DNA from: Aedes albopictus
Lineage: Eukaryota; Arthropoda; Insecta; Diptera; Culicidae
Assembly (NCBI RefSeq): GCF_035046485.1
Contig: NC_085136.1
Coordinates: 81,547,734 to 81,611,733, forward strand
DNA: 64,000 nucleotides
Reading direction: 5' to 3'
Part shown: positions 12,346-24,300 of the stretch, piece after piece
How the letters are laid out: each line of letters starts with the position of its first letter
How positions within the stretch are numbered: position 1 is the first letter of the stretch
Made by a program: the position numbers and the translations under genes
The notes under the pieces: model-generated
What the model was told of the DNA's origin: nothing
What the model saw: the letters and a program-made list of their open reading frames with translations, nothing else
The model's database searches: none

Positions 12346-13660
12346 ATCAAAACATCGTTCGCAAGAACTTCCCAGTAGAACTGCAAAAGAAATGCCCAGA
12401 AAACTTCCAGAGAAATCTCTGGTGGAGGAACACAGAAACACAGGAACTCCTAGTGTAATTTCTCGGAGAACCTCCTAGAGGAAATTGTTGAAGAAAGTTC
12501 AGTCAGAGTACCAGTGGAACTTTCAGAGGAATGCCCAGTAGAGCTCCCAGATAAATTCCCGGGGGAGCTCTTCGCGGAATCACCGGAGGAATTCTCAGTG
12601 GAATTCCCTCAGGGACTCAAAAAGGAATTCTCGGAATTCCTGGAGGGATGTGAGTCGGAACTCTCGGAAAAAAACCATGGCAAACCCTCTAGGCGAACTT
12701 TCAAAGTAACTCTTGAAGTTATTTCCGGAACTCCTAAAAAACTTCCCGGAGCAAATCCTTGACGAATTTCCAGAGTAACTCCCGGAAAAAAATCCAAAGG
12801 AACTCCTGGAGGGATTTCCGAAGGAATTCCCAGAGTAATTTTAGTATATAATACTATAGAAATTCCCGAAGGAAGTTGTAGAAAAATTCTCAGAAAAAAA
12901 TCTTAGAAAAATTTCCACAGGAGGAAACTTTCGGAAACACTCCTGTAAAAATATCCTAAGCAAACGCTTGAAAAAATCCGGATGGACAATACCTGTAAGA
13001 ATTTCCGGAGGAACTCCTGGAGGTATTCCCGGTTTAGTTTATGGAGCAATTCCCGGAAAAACTCCTGCAGCATTTCCCGAAGGAACTCCTGGAGGATCTT
13101 CTGGTGGCATTTCCTAAGGATCTCCTGGAGGATCTCCCGGGGAGACTGCTGAGGCATTTCTCGGGGTAGTTCCCAGAGGAGCTTCTGGGGGGATTCCTAA
13201 AAAAAACTCTTGGAGCTTCTTGAGAAATTTATGGTGTAACTCATTGCGGATTTTTTGGTGAACTCCTAGAACAATTTTTGGAAGAACTCCTAGAGCAATT
13301 CCCGAAGGATCTTCTGACAAACTCCCTATGGAGGTCCTGCAGCGATTCGTGGAGGAAATCATGGAGCATGCCCGGAGGAACTCCTGGAGCAATTCCCGGT
13401 TGGAATCCTGGAGCAATTCCTGCTAAAACTCCCGGAGGAATTTTCCTAGGATCTTCTGGTGGAATTCCCGGAGAAACTCTTGGAGCATTTCCCGAAGGAT
13501 CTTCTGTAGGATATTTCTATGGAACTCCTGAAGGATTACCCGAGGAAACTGCTGGAGCGATTCCCGAAAGAATTCCCGGAGCATATCCTGGAGGAACCCC
13601 TAGAGAGCGATTCCGGAAGGAACTTGAGCGCAACAATTTTCAGAAGTACCTCTAGAGCAA
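12346..13660. repeat. degenerate transition zone of the 12-mer minisatellite
   Basis: Units change from GGGATTCCT forms to GGAACTCCTGGA forms with heavy divergence. Short peptides such as EFPEEL and GIPGGT on both strands reflect the 12-bp period. No gene is supported. Confidence 0.7.
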
Positions 13661-16600
13661 CTTATGATGGACCTCCTGACAGAGTGCCCGGAAAACTACT
13701 GGAACAATTTGCGGAAGAACTCCTGGAGCAATTCCCGGAGGAACTCCTGGACAAATTCTCCATGGAAGTCCTGGAGCATGCCCAGAGGTACTCCTGGAGA
13801 GTTTCACGGAGGAATTCCTGGAACAATTCTCGATGGAACTCCTGGAGGAATTTCACGAGCATTTCCTGGAGGAATTCCCCAAGGAACTCCTGTAGGAATT
13901 TTCTAACGGTCTTCTGGTTGAATACTTGGTGACCTCCTGGAACAATTTCCGGAAGAACTCCTGGAGCAATTCTCGAAAGAACTCCTTGACAAATTCTCTA
14001 TGGAATTCTTGGAGCGATTCGTGGAGCAATTGATGGAGCATGACCAGAGGAACTCCTGGAGGAATTTTCTAATTCCATTTTTTGGAGCAGAACTTTTGGA
14101 GCAGTTCCCAGTAAGAACTCCTAGAGGATTTCCTGGAGAAATTCACATTGGAACTCTTGAAGCAATTCCTAGTGGAACGCCAGAAGGAATTCCCTGAGGA
14201 ACAGCTATAGGTTTTGCCGGAGGAGTTTTTCGGGCAATTCCCGGAGGAACTCCTGAAGGATATCCCGAGAGAACTCCGGTGGAACTTCTGAAGGATTTCC
14301 TCAAAGTATTCCCAGAAGAACATTTTGAGCAATTTCCCGGAATTCCCGGAAGAACTCCTGGAGCAATTCCTGGTGAGCTCCTGGAACAATTGCCGGAAGA
14401 GCTTCTGGAGCAATCCCCGGAGGAACTCCTGGACAAATTCCCTACGGAAGTCCTGGAGCATGCCCGGAGGAACTCCTGGAGAATTTCACGGAGGAACTCC
14501 TGGAGAATTTCACGGAGGAACTCCTGAAGCAATTCTCGGTGGAACTTCTGGTGGAATTTCCGGAGAAACCCCTGAAGGAATACCCAAAGGAACTCCTGTA
14601 AGAATTATTCAAGGATCTTCTGGTGGAATTCCCGGAGGAACTCCTGGAGCAATTCCCGGTGAACTCCTGGAACAATTTCCGAAAGTGCTTCTGGAGCAAT
14701 TCCCGGAGGAACTGCTGGACAAATTCCCTACGGAAGTCCTGGAGCATGCCCGGAGGAACACCTGGATAATTTCACGGAGGAACTCCTGGAGCAATTCTCG
14801 GTGGAACTCCTGGAGGAATTCCCCTAGGAACCCCTGGAGGAATTTTTCAAGGATCTTCTGGTGGAATTCTCGGTGGAACTCCTGGAGCAATTCCCAGAGG
14901 AACTCCTAGAGCAATTTCCAGAAGAACTTCTGGAGCAATTCCCGAAGGAACTCCAGTACAAATTCCCTATGGAAAGCCTGGAGCATGCCCGGAGGAACTC
15001 CTGGATAATTTCACGGTGGAACTCCTGGAGCAATTCTCGGTGGAACTTCTTGTGGAATTCCTGGAGAAACCCCTGGAGGAATTGCCCAAGGAACTCCTGT
15101 AGGAATTATTCAAGGATCTTCTGGTGGAATTCCCGGAGGAACTCCTGGAGCAATTCCTGGTGAACCCCTGGAACAATTTCCGGAAGAACTTCTGGAGCAA
15201 TTCCCGGAGGAACTCCAGGACAAATTCCCTACGGAAGTGCTGGAGCATGCCCGGAGGAACTCCTGGATAATTTCACGGAGGAACTCCTGGAGCAATTCTC
15301 GGTGGAACTCCTGGTGGAATTCCCGAGGAACCCCTGGAGGAATTCTCCGAGGAACTACTGTAGGAATTCTTCAAGGACCTTCTAGTAGAATTCCTGGAGA
15401 ACTCCTGGACAAATTTTCTATGGAAGTCCTGGAGCATGCCCGGAGGATCTGCTGGAGGAATTCCACGAGGAATCCCTGGAGGAATTCCACGAGGAATCCC
15501 TGGAGGAATTCCCCGAGGAACTCCTGTAGGAATTTTCCAAGGATCTTCTGATGGAATTCCAGGAGGAACTCCTGGAGCAATTTCCGGTGAACTCCTGGAA
15601 CTATTTCCAGAAGAACTTCTGGAGCAATTCCCGGAGGAACTCCTGGAACAATTTCCGGAAGATTTTCTAGAGCAATTCCCGGAGAAAATCTTGGACAAAT
15701 ATTCTACGGAAGTGCTGGAGCATGCCCGGAGAAATTCCTGCATAATTTCACGGAAGAACTCCTGGAACAATTCTCGGTGGAACTCCTGGAGGAATTCCCC
15801 GGGGAAACCCTGGAGGAATTCCCCGAGGAACTCCTGTAGGAATTTTTCAAGGATCTTCTGGTGGAATTCCTGGAGGAACTCCTGGAGCAATTTCCGGTGA
15901 ACTCCTGGAACAATTTCCAAAAGAACTTCTGGAGCAATTCCCGGACGAACTCCTGGACAAATTCCCTACGGAAGTCGTCCCCAGTAGCACACATGTTGTA
16001 TATTAGTTGGTATGACTCCTATACGACCAAATCTCGTCATATAGGAGTCACATAAACTCGAGTAGAACAAATGTGCTACTAGGGGTGGAGCATGCCCGGA
16101 AGAACTTCTGGATAATTTCACGGAGGAACTCCTGGAGCAATTCTCGGTGGAGCTCCTGGAGGAATTCCCCGAGGAACCCCTGGAGGAATTCCCCAAGGAA
16201 CCTCTGGAGGAATACCCCGAGGAACTCTTGTAGAAATTTTTCGAAGATCTTCTGGTGGAATTGCCGGAGGAACTGCTGGAGCAATTCCTCGTGAGCTCCT
16301 GGAACAATATCCGGAAGAACTCCTGGAGGAATTCCCGGAGAAACCCCTGGAGGAATTTCCTAAGGAATTGCTGTTGGAATTGATCAAGGATCTTCTGGTG
16401 GAATTCCCGGAGGAACTCCTGGAGCGATTCCCGGTGGACTCCTGGAACAATTTCCGGAAGAACTTCTGGAGCAATGCCCGGAGGAACTCCTGGACAAATT
16501 CCCTACGGAAGTCGTGGAGCATGCCCGGAGGGACTCCTAGAGAATTTCACGGAGGAACTCCTGGAACAATTCTCGGTGGAACTCCTGGTGGAATTCCCGG

Positions 16601-18425
16601 AGAAACCCCTGGAGGAATTCCCCGAGGAACTCCTGTAGGAATTATTCAAGAAAATTCTGGTGGAATTCCCGGAGGAGCTCCTGGAGCAATTCCCGGTGAA
16701 CTCCTGGAACAATTTCCGGAAGAACTTCTTGAGCAATTCCCGGAGAAACTGCTGGACAAATTCCCTACGGAAGTCGTGGAACATGCCCGGAGGAACTCTT
16801 GGAGAATCTCACGGAGGAACTCCTGGAGCAATTCTCGGTGGAACTCCTGGAGGAATTCCTCAAGGAACCCCTGGAGGAATTCCCTGAGGAGCTCCTGTAG
16901 GATTTTTTTAAGGAACTTCTGGTGGAATTCCCGGAGGAACTCCTGGAGCAATTTCCGGTGAACTCCTGGAACGATTTCCAGAAGAACTTCTGTAACAATT
17001 CCTGGAAGAACTCCTGGACAAATTCCCTACGGAAGTCCTGGAGCATGCCCGGAGGAGCTCCTGGAGAATTTCACGGAGGAACTCCTGGAGCAACTCTCGG
17101 TGGAACTCCTGGTGGAATTCCCGGAGAAATCCCTGGAGGAATTCCCCGAGGAACTCCTGTAGGAATTTTACAAGGATCTTCTGGTGGAATTCCCGGAGGA
17201 ACTCCTGGAGCAATTCCCGGTGAACTCCTGGAACAATTTCCAGAAGAACTTCTGGAGCAATACCCGGAGGAACTCCTGCACAAATTCCCTACGGAAGTCC
17301 TGGAGCATGCCCGAAGGAACTCCTGGATAATTTCACGGAAGAACTCCTGGGGCAATTCTCGGTGGAACTCCTGGAAGAAGTCCCCAAGGAACCCCTCGAG
17401 GAATACCCCGATGAACCCCTGTAGAAATCTTTCGAGGATCTTCTGGTGGAATTCCCGCAGGAAATCCTAGAGCAATTGCTGATGAGCTCCTGGAACAATT
17501 TCCGGAAGAACTTCTGGAGCAATACCAGGAGGAACTCCTGGACAAATGCCCTACGGAAGTCCTGGAACATGCCCGGAGGAACCCCTGGAGGAATTCACCA
17601 AGAAACTCCTGTAGGATTTTTTCAAGGATCTTCTGGTGGAATTCTCGGAGGAACTTTTGGAGCAATTCCCGGTGAACTCCTCGATCAATTTCTGGAAGAA
17701 CTTCTGGAGCAATACCCGGAGGAACTCCTGGACAAATGCCCTACGGAAGTCCTGGAACATGCCCGGAGGAACCCCTGGAGGAATTCACCAAGAAACTTCT
17801 GTAGGATTTTTTCAAGGATCTTCTGTTGGAATTCTCGGAGGAACTTCTGGAGCAATTCCCGGTGAACTCTTCGAACAATTTCTGGAAGAACTTCTGGAGC
17901 ATGCCCGGAGGAACTCCTGGAGAATTTCACGGAGGAACTCCTGGAGCAATTCTCGGTGGAACTCCTGGAGGAATTCCCCGAGGAACCCCTGCGGGAATTC
18001 CTCGAGGAACTCCTGTAGGAATTATTCAAGGAACTTCTGGTAGAATTCCCGGAGGAACTCCTGGAAAAATTTACATGGGAACGCTGAAGCCATTCTCGAA
18101 CGCCTGGAGGAATACCCCGAGGAAATTCTGAAGCATATCCCGAAGGAACTCCCGGTGGAACGTCTATAAGATTTGTTGTAAGAATTCCCCGAAGAACATC
18201 TTGAGCAATTCTCCGAAGGACACCTGGAGGACACCTGGAGGAATTTCCTGAGAAACTCCCTGAATATTTCCCGCAGGAATTTCTGAAGCCATTCCTGGAC
18301 AAAGGTTCCAGAGAAACACCTGGAGTAATTCCCGGAAGAACTCTTGAAGCAATTCTTGGAGAAATTTTTGGTGGAACTTCAGGAGGATCCTCTGATGGAA
18401 TTCCTGGAGGGACTCCATCCAGAGT
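13661..18425. repeat. 12-mer minisatellite with 262-bp higher-order repeat
   Basis: The basic units are GGAGGAACTCCT and GGAGCAATTCCC. A distinctive marker, CCTACGGAAGTC, starts at 16502, 16764, 17026, 17288 and 17550, four consecutive intervals of exactly 262 bp. Another 262-bp interval separates related markers at about 15703 and 15965. Other intervals are about 190, 286 and 430-500 bp, so units have been lost or partly duplicated. Because 262 is not a multiple of 3, homologous units fall in different reading frames, which argues against coding selection. Confidence 0.92.
15979..16085. mobile_element. MITE of about 107 bp inserted in the 262-bp repeat
   Basis: Non-repeat DNA with imperfect inverted ends (CCCCAGTAGCACACATGTT and the complement of AACAAATGTGCTACTAGGGG) interrupts one unit between GGAAGTCGT and TGGAGCATG. 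Neighbouring units are continuous at this point. The end sequence resembles the MITE at 38414-38580, which also has a CACACATGTT block just inside its terminus. Confidence 0.8.
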
Positions 18426-18429
18426 TTTT

Positions 18430-19800
18430 TCAGGTATTTCCTAATAAATGACCCTTTAAAGGGCAATACCATGGACTTCTTCAATTCAATGCAATTTATG
18501 CAAAGAGATAGGTAGGCAGGAGGACAGAACTTATGCCATCTTTGGACAGGTCCACCATAACCTTAAACGTTGTATAGAACTGCTAAATACACACTGGTTA
18601 GTGGTTAGGTATATTGATTTGACCATTAACTGACTTAGAACACCCATCAACCAGTACTGCAGCTCTTTACACATATATGTACCTTGCCAATAAACATTCT
18701 GTGTTGGTCAGATTGCAGATGAAGATGAGCAATTCTATCCGAATTCTAATCGATGAATAACCTACATTTCAAAACTGTGCTTTCTACAACGCAACTGATC
18801 AAAGCTCGTCTACAACAGCAATGTCTACTACATACTCGCTTTGCAAGGGCTTCCTCATGATGAGTATTTCCGGTGACTAGATTCGCTGATTTTTCAATTT
18901 GAGATTAATGCCCTTTTCGTGTTCTTAAAAAAAATCAGTCTCAATTCGGGTGATCTAGCAAATTTACAACGGTTTTTTGTTTTCTAGCGCTTGTTTTTAC
19001 ATGCGTTTGCTTCTTGCTTTTTTGTTCAACGTTTTTTTTTTTGGTCAAATTTCTCTTGTTTTCTGAACACTACTGCTTTCAGTTCTTTGCTGAATTGTAC
19101 TTGCATTTCGCTTACTATTTACAACTTGTTCTAATTTTGTTTTGTTCGTTTCGTGTATTCGGAAAAGAATCCTTTTAACGATCCGTTAGATTTGTTCTGT
19201 TTAGGTGCAGCGCAGGGCTGGGATGATCCATTTGGACTGCGAAAACTGAACACATTCAAATGCAGCGAACGATTTCGCTTTCCGGAATGCTTTATCGTCT
19301 TTGATGTCGTCGTGAAATTGGACCGTACGAACGTCAGTGTTTTTTTTTGTGGTAGTGTGTAAAGAGAGTTACAAAAACATAGATGCGCTCAGCGATTGTT
19401 AGGGATGAGTTAATGCTTCACTTATGGATTGTTAGGATTTTTTGTTAAGATTTTTTTTAGAAAAAGTTGTCCTAAGTATTGCTGTAGAATTTGCTTGCTT
19501 TTAGGTTTTTCTTCTTTCTACTTGATTCCAGTATTGATTCGCGATGACTATTTTCTTCCACGTCAATCACGATTTATGAAGAAGGCTAGGCTTTTGCTTC
19601 TGTGTTTTAAAACAATGGTCTGTGGGTGCCAGATGGGAACTGTATTTACAATTTGCACATTTAAAACACATTTTATTAACTATGATCACCAATTAACACA
19701 TACAATTTTGTGCAATACGTTTCGTAGAGTATTCTTCAAATCGGATGGGATGCTGTCAAGTGAATCGTTTTATTTACCGTAGTCGTTAAATATGTTGTAA
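18430..19800. other. no gene or clear repeat seen
   Basis: This is mixed, partly T-rich DNA between the minisatellite and a LINE fragment. Open frames are short and lack domain signatures. It may include sequence downstream of gene B, which ends at 20932 reading leftward, but no polyadenylation site can be assigned with confidence. Confidence 0.4.
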
Positions 19801-19804
19801 ACTT

Positions 19805-20625
19805 TTGTAATCGTCGAAATGGCAATGGCGAGAAGGAGAAGAAGCACATAGCACGGGCGATAATGCTGCAGCAAGGAACCCGGCAGAACGTGGAACGTTA
19901 CAAACAGAATCGGAAACAGCAGACCCACATTTTTGGGGGGAAAAGCGCCGCCTGGAAGAAGCGGAGTGCGAAGAAATGGAACTGCTGTGCCGCTCCCATG
20001 AAACACCTGAATGACGTGGAAATCGTAAGCACGGGTGACCACGACAATGGAGGGAACGACTACGCCAATGCCGCAGAGGACGGAAATGAGCCAATTCCCA
20101 CGCTGAGGGAAGTTAAGGATGCAATTCACCAGCTCAAAACCAACAAAGCAGCTGGAAAAGATGGGTTCCCAGCTGAACTCATCAAGTGGGCCCACAAAAG
20201 TTACCCACCTGTTTGACCGGTAGCCAGGATCTAGGAAACCGAACAGCTACCGGAGAAGTCGAAGGAAGGGGTAATCTGCCCCACACACAAGGCGACCATT
20301 TGAAATGTGAGAACCAGAGCGATCACCATTTTGAATGCTGCTTAAATGCTATCCCAGATCATCTTCCAACGTCTGTTACCTAAAACGAATGAGTTCGTGG
20401 GAAGTTATGGAGGCGGCTTTATCGACGGCCGCCCGACAACGGACCAGATCTTCACCGTACGGGAAATCCTCCAGAAATGCTGTGAATACCAGGTCCCAAC
20501 GCATCACCTGTTCATTGACTTCAAAGCGTTATACGACAGTATCGACCGCACAGAGCTATGGAGAATCATGGACGTAAACAGTTTTCCTGGAAAGCTGATT
20601 GGGCTATTCAAAGCAATCAGCTAAT
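19805..20625 (+). pseudogene. non-LTR retrotransposon fragment (connector and reverse transcriptase), degenerate
   Basis: Translations include EDGNEPIPTLREVKDAIHQL, TNEFVGSYGGGFIDGRPTTD and HHLFIDFKALYDSIDRTELW. They match, with substitutions, the better preserved minus-strand element at 36737-40440, so both belong to one family. Frames shift at least twice and the catalytic FADD region is missing, so the copy is dead and truncated at both ends. Confidence 0.85.
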
Positions 20626-20733
20626 CAAATCAGCTTACTTTTGTAAATCTTCCTAGTTATTGGAAGCAGGAGTCCTTAAAACCATGATCATAAAATGACA
20701 CACTTGACTGCATTTATGCTTCAGTAGCGATTA

Positions 20734-20797
20734 GGGGCTGTCCATAAACCACGTGGCCGAACCCCCCCTCATGACCACGTGGTTTATGGACAGCCCC
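20734..20797. mobile_element. 64-bp minimal MITE with perfect TTA target duplication
   Basis: The element consists almost entirely of two inverted arms, GGGGCTGTCCATAAACCACG plus three bases and its complement, around a short C-rich loop. TTA flanks both sides (20731-20733 and 20798-20800). The arms match the ends of the 171-bp MITE at 4593-4763 with few differences. A TTA duplication is typical of PIF/Harbinger-like insertions. Confidence 0.88.
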
Positions 20798-20931
20798 TTA
20801 CAAAGTTTTGCCCATCGCTGGAAGAAGGATGACACCGCAGAACGCTCAACATAAACTCACCATCACGATATTTACATAAAGTTGCACGCACACGTGCCCA
20901 CATTCTCACATACTCGCACTCACTCACCCAC

Positions 20932-21331
20932 TTAATCGCTATTTACATCGCCACCGTCGATCATCTTCCGATCGCGCTCCTGCCACGTTTGGTCATTATA
21001 ACCACCACCAGCCCCACCACGGCTCCCAGCCACCCGCTTTTGGCGTGACATTTTGAAGTTCTGCCGCGACTTGATCCCCACGGCACTGGAAGGCATCAAC
21101 AGTTGGCCTGTCTGCGGCGGTTGCGGGTGCTGCTGCGCCTCGACGACAATCCGGCCTCCACCGATCATTGTCCCGGTCATCGTGGATGGGGCGCCGTTGT
21201 TGTCCTGTTTCTTCAGCAGGGGGGACGTGACCCGGGGTGAGTCCCGAGGCGACGAACCACCGCCGTCCTCGTCCGAAACGATTATTAGGCGGTCCTTTTG
21301 CCGGATCGATCGCTCCAGGCGACGGAGGAAG
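20932..21331 (-). CDS. gene B, terminal coding exon
   Basis: The acceptor TTCTTGCAG precedes position 21331, and the TAA stop is at 20932-20934. The exon starts with FLRRLERSIRQKDRLIIVSD, continuing the basic helix of the previous exon (phase 2 junction). It becomes Gly/Pro/Gln-rich and ends with a basic, polar tail. The frame stays open for the whole 400 nt. Confidence 0.78.
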
Positions 21332-24300
21332 CTGCAAGAACAAGGATCGTAATTCAGTGTTGCCAGTTTTGGGATTCTGGGTTGAGAGCTTACCGAATCT
21401 GGTTGCCAATGGCGCGGAGGCGTCCGATCTTGCTCTGCGGTCGAGCACTGATGTCCTCCACCGTTACCTTGGGCAGTATTTGGCTAGACACATCCTGGAT
21501 TGCGGGGGAACGATGTAGAGGAAAAGGGTTAATGACATGGTTGATCAACAGTAACAGGAGCCTATTTCAGTAGGTTGACATTCAAGAACTCTATTGGAGA
21601 CGATAGCATGTAACTCTAAGTAACACTAGGGTTTTTGGTCAATCACAGGTTCGTATTTACACTAGCAGCATCAGCAGCAGCGATCATTTTCAATGTTAGC
21701 AGCAGCAGCAGCGGCGATATCGATAGCGGATGGACAGTGGGACTGATGGGGATCGGTGATTTTGGGAATCTTCAAGTGAGTGATGGTCAATGAGTCGTGA
21801 AATCTAATGTATGAATATGTGAAAATTGGCTATATGTTTTATTAATTCAATAACTAATCCACTATGTCGATTGTTGATTCAACCCAAGTGGTTAATGTGC
21901 TAGTAGCTACGGTGACCTGACAGTGTCAAGATTTGATTTCCGAACGATCCAGGATCTTTGTAGGGTATCACGTGATACACCAAAACCTCCATAAGTAACT
22001 GGTGCATGACTGGATTTCAAGACCTTAGAAAATGTGGAGTTTTAAACTTTCAGGACGCGCACCGTTGTAAACAGTGCAACACTACCCAAAAAAAAAACCC
22101 CGCTTGTCCATAGTGCGAGCGCAGTGCAGTTTAAGGATCAAACTGACGCACGCCCTGAAAGGTTAAAGGGACCTATACAGGATTTAGGATGGTTTAAAGA
22201 AGTTCTAGGTAAGAGAATTCTGTAGAATGTTAGCACGTTGAAATGTTAAGATTATAAGATTCGTCCCTACGTTTCGTTTGTATCAAGGACTGATAAGCCG
22301 AATTCCCAGCCTAGAGCATTGATCCAACAGTCGAACTCTCGCACATTCCTCTCATAATATGGCAAACCTATACGGTAGCAGGTTTCAACAAGTTCATCGA
22401 ATTTCAGGGAATGTTTAAGGGTTTTAATGGAGTAACAAAGTGGTTCATGGAACTAGGATTTCAGCGAGTTTCAAAGGATTTCAGAGCGTTGCAGAAAGGC
22501 TACAGCGAAGTTTACAGGGGCTTCTATCTGTTCCAGAAGGGACTTTTTTGCACATTTATCTGCATGCGATAAGGGTTTCAGGGGGTCTAAAGGGCTTAAG
22601 GGACGTTCCAGGGGGTCACAAAAGCGATTCGACGGGCTTTTGAAGATTTCAGTGGGTACCAAGAGCTGTTAGGGGAGCTTCAAAGAGTCCTTAAGGGTAT
22701 CATGAAAGTTCCAGGGGCATTTCAGGTAGCCCAGAGGGTTTCAGTGAGTATCAGGGGGTACTTTAATGATTCAGGCGCACTTCAGGGATCTCAGACGGTT
22801 CCAGGGTGTCACACGGCGCTTCACAGAGCTCCAGGTGGTGCTTCAGAGCTATGGCGCTTCATCCTATTGAAACGTTTCTGAAATCCCCGAAATCCCTTTG
22901 AAATGCCAATGAACGGCCAAACACTCCTAAAACGTCTTGAAGCCTCTTATGAATTGCCTTAAAACGCCCCTGCCCCTGAAACCTGCATAATCTCATTTCA
23001 ACGACCATAAAATCCCCGTAGTCCATTTGAAATGCCCTTGTAACCCTTAAGAATGCACATACAAAAGTCTAAAAGGTACCTGAAAGGAATCAGAAAATCC
23101 CTTGCAGCGTTTTCGAAACGTATCAAAACGTCCCTGAAAGCTCCATTAGCCCAAACACCCTTTAGATCCCCGAAATCAATTCCCCTGAAGCCCCTTAGAA
23201 CGCTATTGAAAGGCTCCAGTAACCCTCTGAAATACATCTGAAACCCTCTTGAAGCGCACCTGAAATGCCCCTAAAATTTCTCAGAATGCCCTCGAAACGT
23301 CCCTGAAATCCCCTTAAAACTATTGAAACGCAAACGAAACCTGTCGGAATATCTTACAAGACCCCTTACTTCCCTGAAACAATACCCTGGAATTCCATTG
23401 AAGCTTGGATTCCCATTATTTGGGTTCTTTGGGAACTTCCAGGCCGATCTCAAAAGGCTAGAAGACCTGTTCATGCGAATAAAGTTTTCTCATTAAAGCC
23501 CTGACTTTATTTCCTTTTTTTATGTCCTTTTAATTAATGCAACCCTCAATTAGGCTATCAATGAATTGTCAGCCTAAAATTCTGTGGATTAAAGGGTATT
23601 TGAGGTGAGTTCAGGTTGGAGGACATGAATATATTTTTGTATCCAGAAATCTGCTTGGCTATAGGGCATTGAATCTTCAAACTTAACTAGTGATCATTCG
23701 AAGCACTTCGAACAAAATTCATGCTCACCCAGCGTCACGCAATTTTGAACGGTCAAGTGATGAGTTAAATGATTGTTCGGGTCTACAAGATCTCCATTGA
23801 GTGTGGGTCGTCGAACCTAGAGGCATAACTGTTATAGGCTACGGGATGTTTTACGAATAACGTTTATACTCACTATGGCTTACACATACATTTGTCATCA
23901 ATTTCTTCCTAAAACCCCTCTGAAACGCCCCGAAGTTCCATGAAGCTGCTATCAGCTATCAGCCCTTGAAACTCCCGGGAACCCATTGAAGTGCCTTGTA
24001 ACCCTTCTAACCCCCTTCTGAAATCCCCTTGAAACTTCCATACACTCCTACCAAATTCCCACCCTGAAGTCTTCTGAAAGCTCATGATCCACATTAAAAC
24101 CTCTCTTAAACACTCCTGGGACCTAAAGCTGCGGAAACTCCCGAAATATCTGGGAAACAATCCGCTGAAGTGCCTGAACATATATGAAATCTCCAAAGAT
24201 CCTTGTAAGCATCTCCCAAATTAACCTTTGACCCCCTAAATCCCTCGGGTACCTAATGAAACCCCTTTAAGGCTCCCGTGAGACTCCTGAAACTTTTCTC

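Noticed and set aside
13278..18302. Many overlapping frames on both strands (RNSWRNS, EELLEQFPEE, GIPGGTPG repeats)
   Set aside because: All reflect the 12-mer period. Homologous 262-bp units fall in different frames, which is incompatible with a conserved protein.
1..18425. CRISPR-like array
   Set aside because: Repeats are directly adjacent with no unique spacers, and the sequence is eukaryotic.
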